Origin: Marinilabilia sp. UBA5340
Lineage (GTDB): Bacteria > Bacteroidota > Bacteroidia > Bacteroidales > Marinilabiliaceae
DNA: 28,500 nt
Assembly (NCBI GenBank): GCA_002411085.1
Contig: DHQK01000258.1
Coordinates: 5,861 to 34,360, forward strand
Direction: 5' to 3'
Shown one piece after another: positions 6,753-14,367 of the stretch. Position 1 is the first letter of the stretch, and the number at the start of each line of letters is the position of its first letter. Below the pieces are notes generated by a model that saw only the letters and a list, made by a program, of their open reading frames with translations, ran no database searches and was not told where the DNA came from. Both the position numbers and the translations under genes were made by a program.

Positions 6753-7694
6753 TCATTTTTCGTTTATGGTTCGGTAAAACATACCCCTTTCTCCAAATTC
6801 TGTGGTTATTTTCCCATTGGCCTCCAGAACATCCAGGTATTTATTAATTTCATTGATGTGCAGGCCCATGATATCTCTCAAGTCGTGCACTGTGCATGGG
6901 CGGCGAGCAATGGTCTCCAAAATGGCCGATTCCTTGTCATCACGATAAGCTTTGGCCGTTTTCCGGGTAGCAGCTGCTGCTACAATTGTGGTATGTTCAA
7001 AATCAAGAATCTCCTTCACGTATTCCAGTTGTTCAGGAGTTGCCGGATGAAGGCCTTCGATAGCTCCGGGTCGGTCCAGTGTATTTAACTGCACCGATGT
7101 TGGATTGATTTGGTGAATCGCTTTTTTGAGTGCACACAGTTCGTTGTTGGAATCATTGTACCCTGGAAGGATGAATACTTCCAGCCAGATTTGCCCCTTA
7201 AATTCTTTACTGAATTCAATGAGTCCTTCGATATGCTTTTCTACTTTCAGGTGTTTCTCCGGACGGTTAAGTTTTTTAAAAATTTGATCCGTAGCAGCAT
7301 CTATTGAAGGCAAAACAACATCTGCATCCATTATTTCAGCCCTTATATTTATATCGCTCAACAAGGTTCCATTGGTAAGGATCGCTATTTTCAACTGTGG
7401 GTAATTGTCTTTTAGGAATTTCAGAACATCCCCAATTCTGGAGTTCAGCAGAGGCTCTCCGTAGCCCGAGAAGGTCACAAAATCAGGCGAAGGATTGTTT
7501 TCCAGATATTCAGTCAACTCATTCACTACTTTGTCGTAAGGAACATATTCCATCCTATCGGTTGTTAGCTTGGTGGTGGTTCCCACTTCACAGTACACAC
7601 AATCCAGTGAACAGACTTTCCGGGGAACAAGATCAACGCCCAGAGACATACCAAGGCGTCGGGAGGGGACGGGGCCAAAAATAAACTTAAACAT
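6753..7694 (-). CDS. Radical SAM protein (COG0731-like) with C-terminal winged helix
   Basis: The protein (313 aa) opens FGPVPSRRLGMSLG and carries the radical SAM cluster motif C28-x3-C32-x2-C35 (CSLDCVYC), which binds a [4Fe-4S] cluster and S-adenosylmethionine. TFSGYGEPLLN is the GGE-like SAM contact. The SPASM twitch and other auxiliary cysteine clusters are absent. From about residue 235 it adds a winged-helix-like tail (ESAILETIARRPCTVHDLRD, then IMGLHINEINKYLDVLEANG and KITTE), suggesting nucleic-acid or partner binding. This family is often annotated as wyosine-synthase-like Fe-S oxidoreductase, but bacteria lack wyosine, so its substrate is unknown. It converges on the anti-sigma gene with 12 bp between stops. 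An exact TAACTTTG -7 element precedes it. Confidence 0.88.
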   Translation of the reverse strand: MFKFIFGPVPSRRLGMSLGVDLVPRKVCSLDCVYCEVGTTTKLTTDRMEYVPYDKVVNELTEYLENNPSPDFVTFSGYGEPLLNSRIGDVLKFLKDNYPQLKIAILTNGTLLSDINIRAEIMDADVVLPSIDAATDQIFKKLNRPEKHLKVEKHIEGLIEFSKEFKGQIWLEVFILPGYNDSNNELCALKKAIHQINPTSVQLNTLDRPGAIEGLHPATPEQLEYVKEILDFEHTTIVAAAATRKTAKAYRDDKESAILETIARRPCTVHDLRDIMGLHINEINKYLDVLEANGKITTEFGERGMFYRTINEK

Positions 7695-7720
7695 GATTTC
7701 GTTGTTTTTGCAATATCTAT

Positions 7721-7728
7721 CAAAGTTA
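7721..7728 (-). promoter_or_regulatory. Candidate -7 element of the radical SAM gene
   Basis: The minus strand reads TAACTTTG, an exact TAnnTTTG match, placed so that transcription would start about 20 nt before the ATG at 7694. No clear -33 TTG was found. Confidence 0.45.
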
Positions 7729-7890
7729 AAGCATAATCTTTAGAATGTCTTTCCATTTAAATAATTTCGTATTTTTTAATGGTTGATAACCGGCCAAATA
7801 TGTTGCATCGCTTCCGTGCGATGAAATTTAAAATGAATATTGAAAAGCATGAAAAAGGAATTTTCGGAAAGGAAAGAAGGAATCTCCTTT

Positions 7891-7925
7891 AATATCAAGT
7901 AAATAGTTAGATAATATTAAGTAAA
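7891..7925 (+). repeat. Two direct repeats 22 bp apart upstream of ftsX
   Basis: AATATCAAGTAAA (7891-7903) and AATATTAAGTAAA (7913-7925) differ at one position and are offset by 22 bp, close to two helical turns. This phasing suits a protein bound on one face of the DNA. They lie about 115 bp before the ftsX -7 element. Chance in AT-rich DNA cannot be excluded. Confidence 0.35.
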
Positions 7926-8037
7926 CATCAATAAAATAAATATTTGTGATAAGTTATTTTTCCTTTAAAAAGCTGTTTGTGGATTTGTCTTTCATAAATG
8001 AACCCAACTATTTTAGTGTGATGGGATTAAATTCTTT

Positions 8038-8045
8038 TATATTTG
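8038..8045 (+). promoter_or_regulatory. Candidate -7 element of the ftsX operon
   Basis: TATATTTG matches TAnnTTTG exactly, 29 bp before the ftsX ATG. No good -33 TTG is visible. Confidence 0.5.
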
Positions 8046-8074
8046 CATCTTATTAGGAAAAATGTGCCAAAACC

Positions 8075-8944
8075 ATGAGTAATACTGCTGCCAAAAGAAA
8101 GCTCAGAAGTTCCTATGTCACCACCGTGATAAGTATATCCCTGGTGTTGTTTTTGTTGGGAATTATCGGGCTTCTGTTTCTGAATGCACATAGGCTTTCC
8201 ACGTATGTGAAGGAAAATCTGGGATTTACCGTGCTGATAGACGACAACTCCAGGGAGGCCGAAGTTCAACGGCTGCAGAAAATCCTGAACGCCTCCCCTT
8301 ATGTGAGGGAGGCTGCCTATGTCAGTAAAGATGAAGCTGCCGAAATAATGGAGGAAGAACTGGGAGAAGATTTCGTCGATTTCCTGGGGTACAACCCACT
8401 GCTTTCGAGCATCGAAGTAAAAGTGTTCGCCGAATATGCCAATCCCGATAGCATGGCAGTTATAGAAAACCAGGTATTGAGTTTTCCCCAGGTTCAGGAA
8501 GTTTACTATCAAAAAAACCTTTTGCATGCCGTCAACGACAATATTGAAAAAATTACACTTGTGCTGGGTGGATTTGCTATTTTGCTTTTGGTGATTGCTA
8601 TTGCCTTGATCAATAACACGATTCGTTTGTCTGTTTATTCAAGGCGTTTTCTGATTAAGACCATGCAACTGGTGGGAGCTACAAGAGGGTTTATCCGTAA
8701 GCCATTTCTTGCCACTGGAATACTGAATGGTCTGGCTGGAGCAACTATTGCCATCTTATTGTTGTCTTCCCTCATTTATGGGCTCAACAACGAAATGCAG
8801 GGAATGATAGGGTTCAATAATATATTTCTGCTTGGTGTTTTGTTTGCGTTTGTTATCCTTTTAGGAATATTTATTACTCTGATTTCTACTTTTTTTGCTG
8901 TGAATAAGTATTTGAGACTCAAAGCAGATGATTTGTATTACTAA
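8075..8944 (+). CDS. ftsX: Cell division protein FtsX
   Basis: FtsX is the membrane subunit of the FtsEX ABC-type complex that couples divisome activity to activation of peptidoglycan hydrolases. The 289-residue protein shows the family topology: a cytoplasmic basic N-terminus, one span at about 15-37, a periplasmic domain at about 40-155 (LGFTVLIDDNSREAEVQRLQ, then KDEAAEIMEEELGEDFVDFL, GYNPL and SSIEVKVFAEY), then three spans near 160-182, 208-234 and 248-275. The GYNPLLSSIEV segment is typical of the periplasmic domain, and KTMQLVGATRGFIRKPFLATG is the cytoplasmic coupling helix region. The ATPase FtsE is not adjacent and must be encoded elsewhere. It heads the ftsX-DUF3098-uppP-truB-queA series that I know as conserved in Bacteroidota. 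Confidence 0.95.
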   Translation: MSNTAAKRKLRSSYVTTVISISLVLFLLGIIGLLFLNAHRLSTYVKENLGFTVLIDDNSREAEVQRLQKILNASPYVREAAYVSKDEAAEIMEEELGEDFVDFLGYNPLLSSIEVKVFAEYANPDSMAVIENQVLSFPQVQEVYYQKNLLHAVNDNIEKITLVLGGFAILLLVIAIALINNTIRLSVYSRRFLIKTMQLVGATRGFIRKPFLATGILNGLAGATIAILLLSSLIYGLNNEMQGMIGFNNIFLLGVLFAFVILLGIFITLISTFFAVNKYLRLKADDLYY

Positions 8945-8990
8945 GACTGGAAAAACGAAGAGATTCGGAAGAATAATAAAAATATAGTCT

Positions 8991-9263
8991 ATGTCAAAAA
9001 AAGAGACCGAAAAGAAATTTGAAATGGCTTTGGAGAAACAAAATTATATTTTGCTTGCCATTTCCTTTGTGATTGTAGTTGTTGGGTTTTTGCTGATGAT
9101 GGGAGGTGGAAGTGAGAATCCCGATGTCTTTAATAAGGAGGTTTATAGTTTCCGCCGCATCACACTGGCGCCCATTGTGGTTTTGTTTGGCTTTTTGTTT
9201 GCCATCTACGCGATCATGAAAAAGCCATCAGACACCAAAGAGGCCGAAGGCAAAAAGAAATAG
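8991..9263 (+). CDS. DUF3098 family small membrane protein
   Basis: A 90-residue protein with two predicted membrane spans at about 19-37 and 58-75. It has the family segments NYILLAISFVIVVVGFLLMM, GGGSENPDVFNKEVYSFRRI and TLAPIVVLFGF, and a lysine-rich tail. Both ends are probably cytoplasmic. Its biochemical role is not known. It sits 46 bp after ftsX and ahead of uppP, the family's usual place in this phylum, which suggests a link to division or wall-precursor recycling (inference). A strong terminator follows it, so readthrough into uppP would be limited. Confidence 0.88.
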   Translation: MSKKETEKKFEMALEKQNYILLAISFVIVVVGFLLMMGGGSENPDVFNKEVYSFRRITLAPIVVLFGFLFAIYAIMKKPSDTKEAEGKKK

Positions 9264-9305
9264 CGTTGCGGTTTATCTGGTTTGCCGTTTGTACAAGAAA
9301 ACACG

Positions 9306-9336
9306 AAATGTCTGCTGGTCAAAAGCAGACATTTTT
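9306..9336 (+). terminator. Rho-independent terminator after the DUF3098 gene
   Basis: AAATGTCTGCT (9306-9316) pairs perfectly with AGCAGACATTT (9324-9334) around a 7-nt loop and runs into a short T-tract (9332-9336). It lies 44 nt before uppP, so uppP needs its own promoter or partial readthrough. Confidence 0.8.
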
Positions 9337-9379
9337 GATGTTATGACGATTTACATAAAACTGTTTTTCAGCTTAATAT

Positions 9380-10183
9380 ATGGATTGGATTGAAGCGTTT
9401 ATTTTAGGTTTGGTTCAGGGCCTTACCGAATTTTTACCTGTTAGTAGCAGTGGGCATCTCGAAATAGGAAAGCAATTGTTGGGGATTGAAACTCCGGATA
9501 GTCTCCGTTTTACCATCGTGGTGCATGGAGCTACAGTGTTAAGTACGCTGGTGGTTTTTCGTAAAGATATTGTCACGTTGCTTACTGGTTTGTTTCGTTT
9601 TCAGTGGAATGATGAAACCAAATACATTGCTAAAATTGCGTTTTCAATGGTGCCCATAGCCATTGTAGGCGTTTTTTTCAAAGACTATGTGGAAGATATT
9701 TTCAATACCGGAAGTATGTTGCTGCTTGTGGGACTCATGTTGTTGATTACGGCTTCTTTTCTGGCTTTTTCTTATTACAAGAAATCTGGTGACCGAGATA
9801 TTACTTTTCGCGATGCCTTAATTATAGGAATTGCGCAGACATTTGCCGTTTTGCCCGGCATATCAAGATCTGGTGCAACGATTGCCACAGGATTGATTAT
9901 TGGAAATAAACGTACAGAGGTGGCACGTTTTTCATTCTTAATGGTGCTGGTTCCTATTATCGGGGAGAATGTACTGGATTTGCTGAAAACAGATGTTCCT
10001 GCAGTTACTGCCGGAAATGAAATAGGAGCCATGGTGCTTTTGGTTGGGTTTGTGGCAGCTTTTGTAAGCGGGTTGCTGGCATGTAATTGGATGATCGAAA
10101 TTGTAAAGCGCGGAAAGTTAATCTATTTTGCACTTTATTGCGCTCTGGTTGGAGCACTTGCCATCGGCGGCTTTGTTTGGTAA
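9380..10183 (+). CDS. uppP: Undecaprenyl-diphosphatase (UppP/BacA)
   Basis: UppP dephosphorylates undecaprenyl pyrophosphate at the membrane, recycling the lipid carrier for peptidoglycan and other cell-surface polymers; extra copies give bacitracin resistance. The 267-residue protein is almost entirely membrane-spanning. It carries both signature loops: GLVQGLTEFLPVSSSGHLE (E17, H26) near the N-terminus and AVLPGISRSGATIATG (R163) in the second half, matching the inverted-repeat architecture of the family. The length is normal. The ATG at 9380 is directly upstream of the conserved MDWIEAFILG. It precedes truB by 30 bp, so the two are probably cotranscribed. Confidence 0.97.
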   Translation: MDWIEAFILGLVQGLTEFLPVSSSGHLEIGKQLLGIETPDSLRFTIVVHGATVLSTLVVFRKDIVTLLTGLFRFQWNDETKYIAKIAFSMVPIAIVGVFFKDYVEDIFNTGSMLLLVGLMLLITASFLAFSYYKKSGDRDITFRDALIIGIAQTFAVLPGISRSGATIATGLIIGNKRTEVARFSFLMVLVPIIGENVLDLLKTDVPAVTAGNEIGAMVLLVGFVAAFVSGLLACNWMIEIVKRGKLIYFALYCALVGALAIGGFVW

Positions 10184-10213
10184 ATTGTGTATTAGCAGGA
10201 ATTATTGTAAGAA

Positions 10214-10996
10214 ATGATGGAATTGCAGGAATTTTGTACCGATTTGTCGGTTCTGGATCATCCGGTACGTTTTCAGGAGGGACAAATATTGCTGATAGAT
10301 AAGCCTTTGGAGTGGACTTCTTTTGATGTAGTCAAAAAAATACGGTCCAGGTTGCAGCATGGGCTAAAGCTTAAGAAATTAAAGGTTGGACATGCCGGAA
10401 CGCTGGATCCCCTGGCATCCGGGTTGGTGATTGTTTGTACCGGAAAAGCCACCAAGAAAATTGACAGCCTGATGGGGCAGGAGAAATGTTATGAAGCAAA
10501 GATAAAATTTGGGGCAACCACTCCCTCTTTTGATCTTGAAACAGCCGTGGATAAAGAATATCCTGTTGATCATATCAACTCTAAAAAAACGGAGGAATGT
10601 CTTTCCGGTTTTTTAGGAGAACAAGAGCAGGTTCCGCCGCAATATTCAGCTGTTAAAGTGGAGGGTAAGCGGGCTTATCTTAGCGCACGAAAAGGAGAGG
10701 AAGTGGAAATAAAGCCACGCAGGGTTATTTTTTATGAGTTGGAATTGCGTTCTTTTGAAAACCTGGAAGCCATCGTGGACATCAAATGTAGTAAAGGGAC
10801 TTACATTCGTTCTTTTGCCAGGGATTTGGGGATTGCCCTGGAATCCGGTGCCCATCTCTCGGGATTGAGACGGACCGCTATTGGATCTGTCGCGGTGGAC
10901 AAAGCCATGAGTATTGAGGATTTTGACCGGGAATTTGATCAACTCAGGGAGCAATGGAATCAGGAGGGGTTGATTGGTGTGCCAATGGTTGAATAA
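10214..10996 (+). CDS. truB: tRNA pseudouridine(55) synthase TruB
   Basis: TruB converts U55 in the T loop of tRNAs to pseudouridine. The 260-residue protein has the motif I region ILLIDKPLEWTSFDVV and the catalytic motif VGHAGTLDPLASGLV, with nucleophile D65. Later come the conserved QVPPQYSAVKVEGKRAY and CSKGTYIRSFARDLG. It is shorter than the E. coli enzyme and seems to lack a C-terminal PUA domain, as in many Bacteroidota. Two adjacent ATGs (10214 and 10217) could serve as start. The roughly 20 residues before QILLIDKP are an N-terminal extension of a kind I also recall from relatives. It follows uppP by 30 bp. Confidence 0.95.
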   Translation: MMELQEFCTDLSVLDHPVRFQEGQILLIDKPLEWTSFDVVKKIRSRLQHGLKLKKLKVGHAGTLDPLASGLVIVCTGKATKKIDSLMGQEKCYEAKIKFGATTPSFDLETAVDKEYPVDHINSKKTEECLSGFLGEQEQVPPQYSAVKVEGKRAYLSARKGEEVEIKPRRVIFYELELRSFENLEAIVDIKCSKGTYIRSFARDLGIALESGAHLSGLRRTAIGSVAVDKAMSIEDFDREFDQLREQWNQEGLIGVPMVE

Positions 10997-11036
10997 GTAT
11001 TTAGAAATCCCGCTTAAAAATTAATAGTGAGGTCAT

Positions 11037-11056
11037 TGAAACAAATCATTGTTTCA
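11037..11056. promoter_or_regulatory. Perfect 8-bp inverted repeat overlapping the queA promoter
   Basis: TGAAACAA (11037-11044) and TTGTTTCA (11049-11056) form a perfect dyad with a 4-bp spacer. There is no T-tract, so it is not a terminator. It covers the TTG that would serve as the -33 element of queA, the expected place for a repressor operator. Function is inferred only. Confidence 0.4.
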
Positions 11057-11081
11057 TGCGTATAAGTTAGGCTTATTTTTG
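11049..11081 (+). promoter_or_regulatory. Candidate queA promoter
   Basis: TTG at 11049-11051 and TATTTTTG at 11074-11081 fit the Bacteroidota -33/-7 pattern (TAnnTTTG exact), with a 22-bp spacer, slightly long. Transcription would start about 40 nt before the ATG at 11130. Confidence 0.5.
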
Positions 11082-11129
11082 TGTTAAAAATCAGAGTAAT
11101 TAATCATACAAAATCACAGAGGGACATTT

Positions 11130-12179
11130 ATGAAGTTGTCAAAGTTTAAATACAAATTGCCCGAAGAGCTTATTGCATTGCATCCGGCTCCCAATCGTGA
11201 CGAGTCGCGCCTAATGGTGGTGCATAAGGATACGGGAAAGATTGAGCACAAAGTATTCAAAGACATCATTGATTACTTTGACGAAAAAGACGTGATGGTC
11301 TTCAATAACACCAAAGTTTTTCCTGCCCGTTTGTATGGTAATAAAGAAAAAACAGGTGCTGAAATTGAAGTGTTCCTGCTTCGTGAGCTGAATAAAGAGC
11401 AACGGTTATGGGATGTGCTGGTCGATCCAGCCCGAAAAATAAGAATTGGGAATAAACTCTATTTTGGCGATAACGATTCGTTGGTGGCTGAGGTCATTGA
11501 CAATACCACTTCACGTGGTCGTACTCTTCGTTTCTTGTTCGACGGATCGTATGAGGAGTTTAAAGAAACACTCTACAGTCTGGGAGAAACTCCTCTTCCC
11601 AAGTTTATTAACCGTAAGGTAGAACCCGAAGACAAAGAGCGATATCAAACCATCTTTGCCAAACACGAAGGGGCAGTGGCGGCTCCAACCGCCGGAATGC
11701 ATTTTAGCCGGGAATTGCTCAAAAGGTTTGAAATTAAAGGAGTAGATTTTTCTTACATTACCCTTCATGTGGGATTGGGAAGTTTCCGTTCGGTGGATGT
11801 GGAAGATCTTACCAAACACAAAATGGATTCGGAACAAATCATCATACCTGAGGATTCGGCACAGATGATCAATCATGCCAAAGATGAACGGAAGCGTGTT
11901 TGTGCTGTGGGTACCACCGTGATGCGTACCATTGAAAGTTCCGTTTCTACCAACGGGCATGTGAATCAGTTTGAAGGGTGGACCAATAAATTTATTTTCC
12001 CTCCTTATGAATTCAGTGTGGCTGACTCTATGGTATCAAACTTTCATTTACCTTATTCCACATTGCTGATGATGGTGGCTGCCTTTGGTGGTTACGATTT
12101 GATAATGAAAGCCTATAAGACAGCTGTAAAAGAGAAGTATCGTTTTGGAACTTATGGTGATGCCATGCTAATTATCTAA
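11130..12179 (+). CDS. queA: S-adenosylmethionine:tRNA ribosyltransferase-isomerase QueA
   Basis: QueA transfers and isomerises the ribose of S-adenosylmethionine onto preQ1 at tRNA position 34, forming epoxyqueuosine. The 349-residue length is normal. Family segments are visible in order: KLPEELIALHPAPNRDESRL, DVMVFNNTKVFPARL, GAEIEVFLLRE, ETPLPKFINR, YQTIFAKHEGAVAAPTAGMH, FSYITLHVGLGSFRSV, HKMDSEQ, CAVGTTVMRTIES and SNFHLPYSTLLMMVAAFGG. Nothing essential looks missing. It closes the ftsX-to-queA cluster with its own candidate promoter and a strong terminator downstream. QueD lies about 10 kb away in the same orientation. Confidence 0.97.
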   Translation: MKLSKFKYKLPEELIALHPAPNRDESRLMVVHKDTGKIEHKVFKDIIDYFDEKDVMVFNNTKVFPARLYGNKEKTGAEIEVFLLRELNKEQRLWDVLVDPARKIRIGNKLYFGDNDSLVAEVIDNTTSRGRTLRFLFDGSYEEFKETLYSLGETPLPKFINRKVEPEDKERYQTIFAKHEGAVAAPTAGMHFSRELLKRFEIKGVDFSYITLHVGLGSFRSVDVEDLTKHKMDSEQIIIPEDSAQMINHAKDERKRVCAVGTTVMRTIESSVSTNGHVNQFEGWTNKFIFPPYEFSVADSMVSNFHLPYSTLLMMVAAFGGYDLIMKAYKTAVKEKYRFGTYGDAMLII

Positions 12180-12207
12180 AAGCGGTAAAATCGAATATAA
12201 AGCGAGG

Positions 12208-12239
12208 CCCGCATCCAACTATTTTGGATGCGGGTTTTT
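12208..12239 (+). terminator. Rho-independent terminator after queA
   Basis: CCCGCATCCAA (12208-12218) pairs perfectly with TTGGATGCGGG (12224-12234) around a 5-nt loop, followed by TTTTT (12235-12239). A strong terminator that separates queA from the stress protein gene. Confidence 0.92.
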
Positions 12240-12297
12240 ATTTATATTTTTTGTAACTTTTGAACCTAAACCAAGCTTATGCTTTAACTGAGCCGAT

Positions 12298-13158
12298 ATG
12301 ATAAAGATCCTTGTTCCTGTAACATTTACCGATTATTCGGTCAATGCACTCACTTATGCGTTGACCCTGGCCGGAAAATTCCCTTCCACCGTGGTTTTAT
12401 TGCATAGTTTCTCCGATTATGAAGACATCGAAGAGGGGGTTTCTGAAGATCAGCCCAACAGTGAGGAAAATGTGCGCCAGAGAGAACTGGATGCCCGGGA
12501 CCGGCTGGCCGAATTGTGCCAGAGTACTATCAATAAAATGACTTCTATCCAGGACAAAAACATTGAGTTGGAGAACCGTTTCGAATTCGGTTATCCGGAA
12601 GATGTTATTCTAAAAGTGAGCAAAGATCTGGATCCGGATGTCATCATCATGGGCACCAAAAGTAAAGGGGAGACCATCAAAGAATTGTTGGGGAGCATTA
12701 CCAGTGATGTGATGAAAAAAGCCGAAGTGCCGGTGCTGGCAGTTCCGGCGAATTCCACAGTCGATTTGGAAAAGCTAAGCAAGGTGTTGTTTATTACCGA
12801 TTTTGGAGATAACGACTACATCTCCATACATAAGCTGATTCGTCTGATTACCCCTTTCCAGACACAGATTCAGGCTGTCCGTTTTCTTTCGCATCAACCT
12901 GATAATTCTGAAGTCAGGCGGATGGAGAAATTCCGTGATTATTGCGATGCGACATACAGGAATCATCAAATGAGCTTTAGTTATGAACAAAGTGAGCAGC
13001 TGATGCCTTCTTTGGAAAAGTACGTTGCTGAAAATAAAACAGACCTTATTGCTATGACCCGCCGAAAACGAAACATGATTGCACAGCTTTTTAGTCCGGA
13101 AATTACCCGTCGCATCCTTTTTTATACGGATGTGCCATTGTTGGTTTTTCATGCATGA
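12298..13158 (+). CDS. Tandem universal stress protein (UspA family)
   Basis: Two Usp domains make up this 286-residue cytoplasmic protein. The first (about 1-155) begins MIKILVPVTFTDYSVNALTY and ends DVIIMGTKSKGETIKELLGS, SDVMKKAEVPVLAVP. Its nucleotide loop keeps the initial G and the final GS but not the canonical GxxG spacing. The second (about 158-286) begins KVLFITDFGDNDYISIHKL and ends LIAMTRRKRNMIAQLFSPEI, FYTDVPLLVFHA. There the glycines of the ATP loop are gone, so that half probably does not bind ATP. Tandem Usp proteins of this type are common in Bacteroidota. The role in stress survival is known only for the family. It has a terminator upstream and is likely monocistronic or joined to the next gene. 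Confidence 0.88.
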   Translation: MIKILVPVTFTDYSVNALTYALTLAGKFPSTVVLLHSFSDYEDIEEGVSEDQPNSEENVRQRELDARDRLAELCQSTINKMTSIQDKNIELENRFEFGYPEDVILKVSKDLDPDVIIMGTKSKGETIKELLGSITSDVMKKAEVPVLAVPANSTVDLEKLSKVLFITDFGDNDYISIHKLIRLITPFQTQIQAVRFLSHQPDNSEVRRMEKFRDYCDATYRNHQMSFSYEQSEQLMPSLEKYVAENKTDLIAMTRRKRNMIAQLFSPEITRRILFYTDVPLLVFHA

Positions 13159-13290
13159 ACGGGTCTTCAAAAGGATAAATCCGGATTTTGAACAAATGAA
13201 TCCATCATCCTGGAATTACTGTATTGTTCCCTTTTTAGGAGTGCTTTGGAAAATGATTCTCAGGGTAACTAATCAATAAAAGAAATTGCC

Positions 13291-14331
13291 ATGGCAAATA
13301 AGAAAATGAAAATAGGAATTTTATCTGCAGGGGGCGATTGTCCCGGGATCAATGCCACTATCAGGGGCATAGGAAAAACTGCGATTGTGGAGTACGGGAT
13401 GGAAGTAGTTGGTATTGCCAATGGTTTCACCGGATTACTTGAAAAAGATGTGATTCCGCTCAACGAACAGTTGCTTTCAGGTATTTTAACCCTTGGAGGT
13501 ACTATTCTTGGCACCTCGCGGATGAAGCCTTTTAAACAACAGGAAGGCGATATCGTTTCTGATAAGCCGCAATTGATTAAACAAAACTACAAAGAGCTGG
13601 GTCTTGATGCCCTTGTGTGCATTGGGGGAAACGGAACCCAGGAAACCGCCAATTTGTTGGCCAAAGAGGGCTTGAATATTGTAGGAATCCCTAAAACCAT
13701 TGACAATGATGTGTGGGGAACCGATGTTACTTTTGGGTTTGATACTGCTCTTCACATTGCCACTGAAGCGATAGACCGGTTACATACTACCGCCAACTCA
13801 CACAAGCGTGTGATGGTGATTGAAGTCATGGGACATCATGCCGGTTGGATTGCTTTGCATTCCGGTATTGCCGGTGGGGGAGATGTGATATTGCTGCCCG
13901 AGCTGGATTATGATATGGATGTAGTGGCCAATTGCCTGATCGAAAGAAACCGGAAGAAAAAGCCCTATTCTATTGTGGTGGTGGCTGAAGGGATTAAGTC
14001 GGGCAAAAAGAAAAATGCCGGAGCTTATATCTCCAAGAAAATACGTAAAATGACTGGTCTGGAGACCCGTGAAACGGTGCTGGGCTATATTCAACGGGGG
14101 GGCAGTCCTACTCCGGCCGATCGTATTTTGGCCACTCGCTATGGTGCCTACGCTGCCGAGATGATTCATCAGGAAAACTTTGGTGTAATGGTTGCAGTCA
14201 GAGGAAATGATATTGTGAGTGTTCCGCTCGATGAGGTGGGAGGTCGGTTGAGATTGGTTGAACCGCACAATGGATTGGTTGAAAAGGCCAGATTTATGGG
14301 CGTTTGTTTTGGAGGAAAGACTACTATTTAA
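13291..14331 (+). CDS. pfkA: 6-phosphofructokinase (PfkA family, atypical phosphoryl-donor site)
   Basis: It phosphorylates fructose 6-phosphate in glycolysis. The 346-residue protein has the family order: ILSAGGDCPGINATIRG (donor loop), CIGGNGTQ at 111-117, PKTIDNDVWGTDVTFGFDTA with catalytic D138, VMVIEVMGHHAGWIAL (sugar-phosphate site), and LGYIQRGGSPTPADRILATR near the effector or second-subunit site. The donor site has N114 where E. coli has the Mg-binding D103, G115 at the position that separates ATP from PPi enzymes (104 in E. coli), and K135 at position 124, a residue usual in PPi enzymes. Glycine at 104 favours ATP, lysine at 124 favours PPi. I call it PfkA family and leave the donor open. 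The ATG at 13291 is directly upstream of MKIGILSAGG. Confidence 0.93.
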   Translation: MANKKMKIGILSAGGDCPGINATIRGIGKTAIVEYGMEVVGIANGFTGLLEKDVIPLNEQLLSGILTLGGTILGTSRMKPFKQQEGDIVSDKPQLIKQNYKELGLDALVCIGGNGTQETANLLAKEGLNIVGIPKTIDNDVWGTDVTFGFDTALHIATEAIDRLHTTANSHKRVMVIEVMGHHAGWIALHSGIAGGGDVILLPELDYDMDVVANCLIERNRKKKPYSIVVVAEGIKSGKKKNAGAYISKKIRKMTGLETRETVLGYIQRGGSPTPADRILATRYGAYAAEMIHQENFGVMVAVRGNDIVSVPLDEVGGRLRLVEPHNGLVEKARFMGVCFGGKTTI

Positions 14332-14342
14332 ACTGGAATCTT

Positions 14343-14350
14343 TAAATTTG
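14343..14350 (+). promoter_or_regulatory. Candidate -7 element of the reductase gene
   Basis: TAAATTTG matches TAnnTTTG exactly and would start transcription about 11 nt before the ATG at 14368. No clear -33. Readthrough from the phosphofructokinase gene, 36 bp upstream, is equally possible. Confidence 0.35.
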
Positions 14351-14367
14351 CCAAAAAAAACAGTTAG

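Larger units (their letters stand above)
7695..8074. other. Divergent intergenic region between radical SAM gene and ftsX
   Basis: 380 bp with no supportable gene. It holds the -7 elements of both flanking genes, a small perfect hairpin CATCGC/GCGATG (7806-7811 and 7818-7823, 6-nt loop, no T-tract), and two direct copies of AATATnAAGTAAA at 7891-7903 and 7913-7925. Confidence 0.7.
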
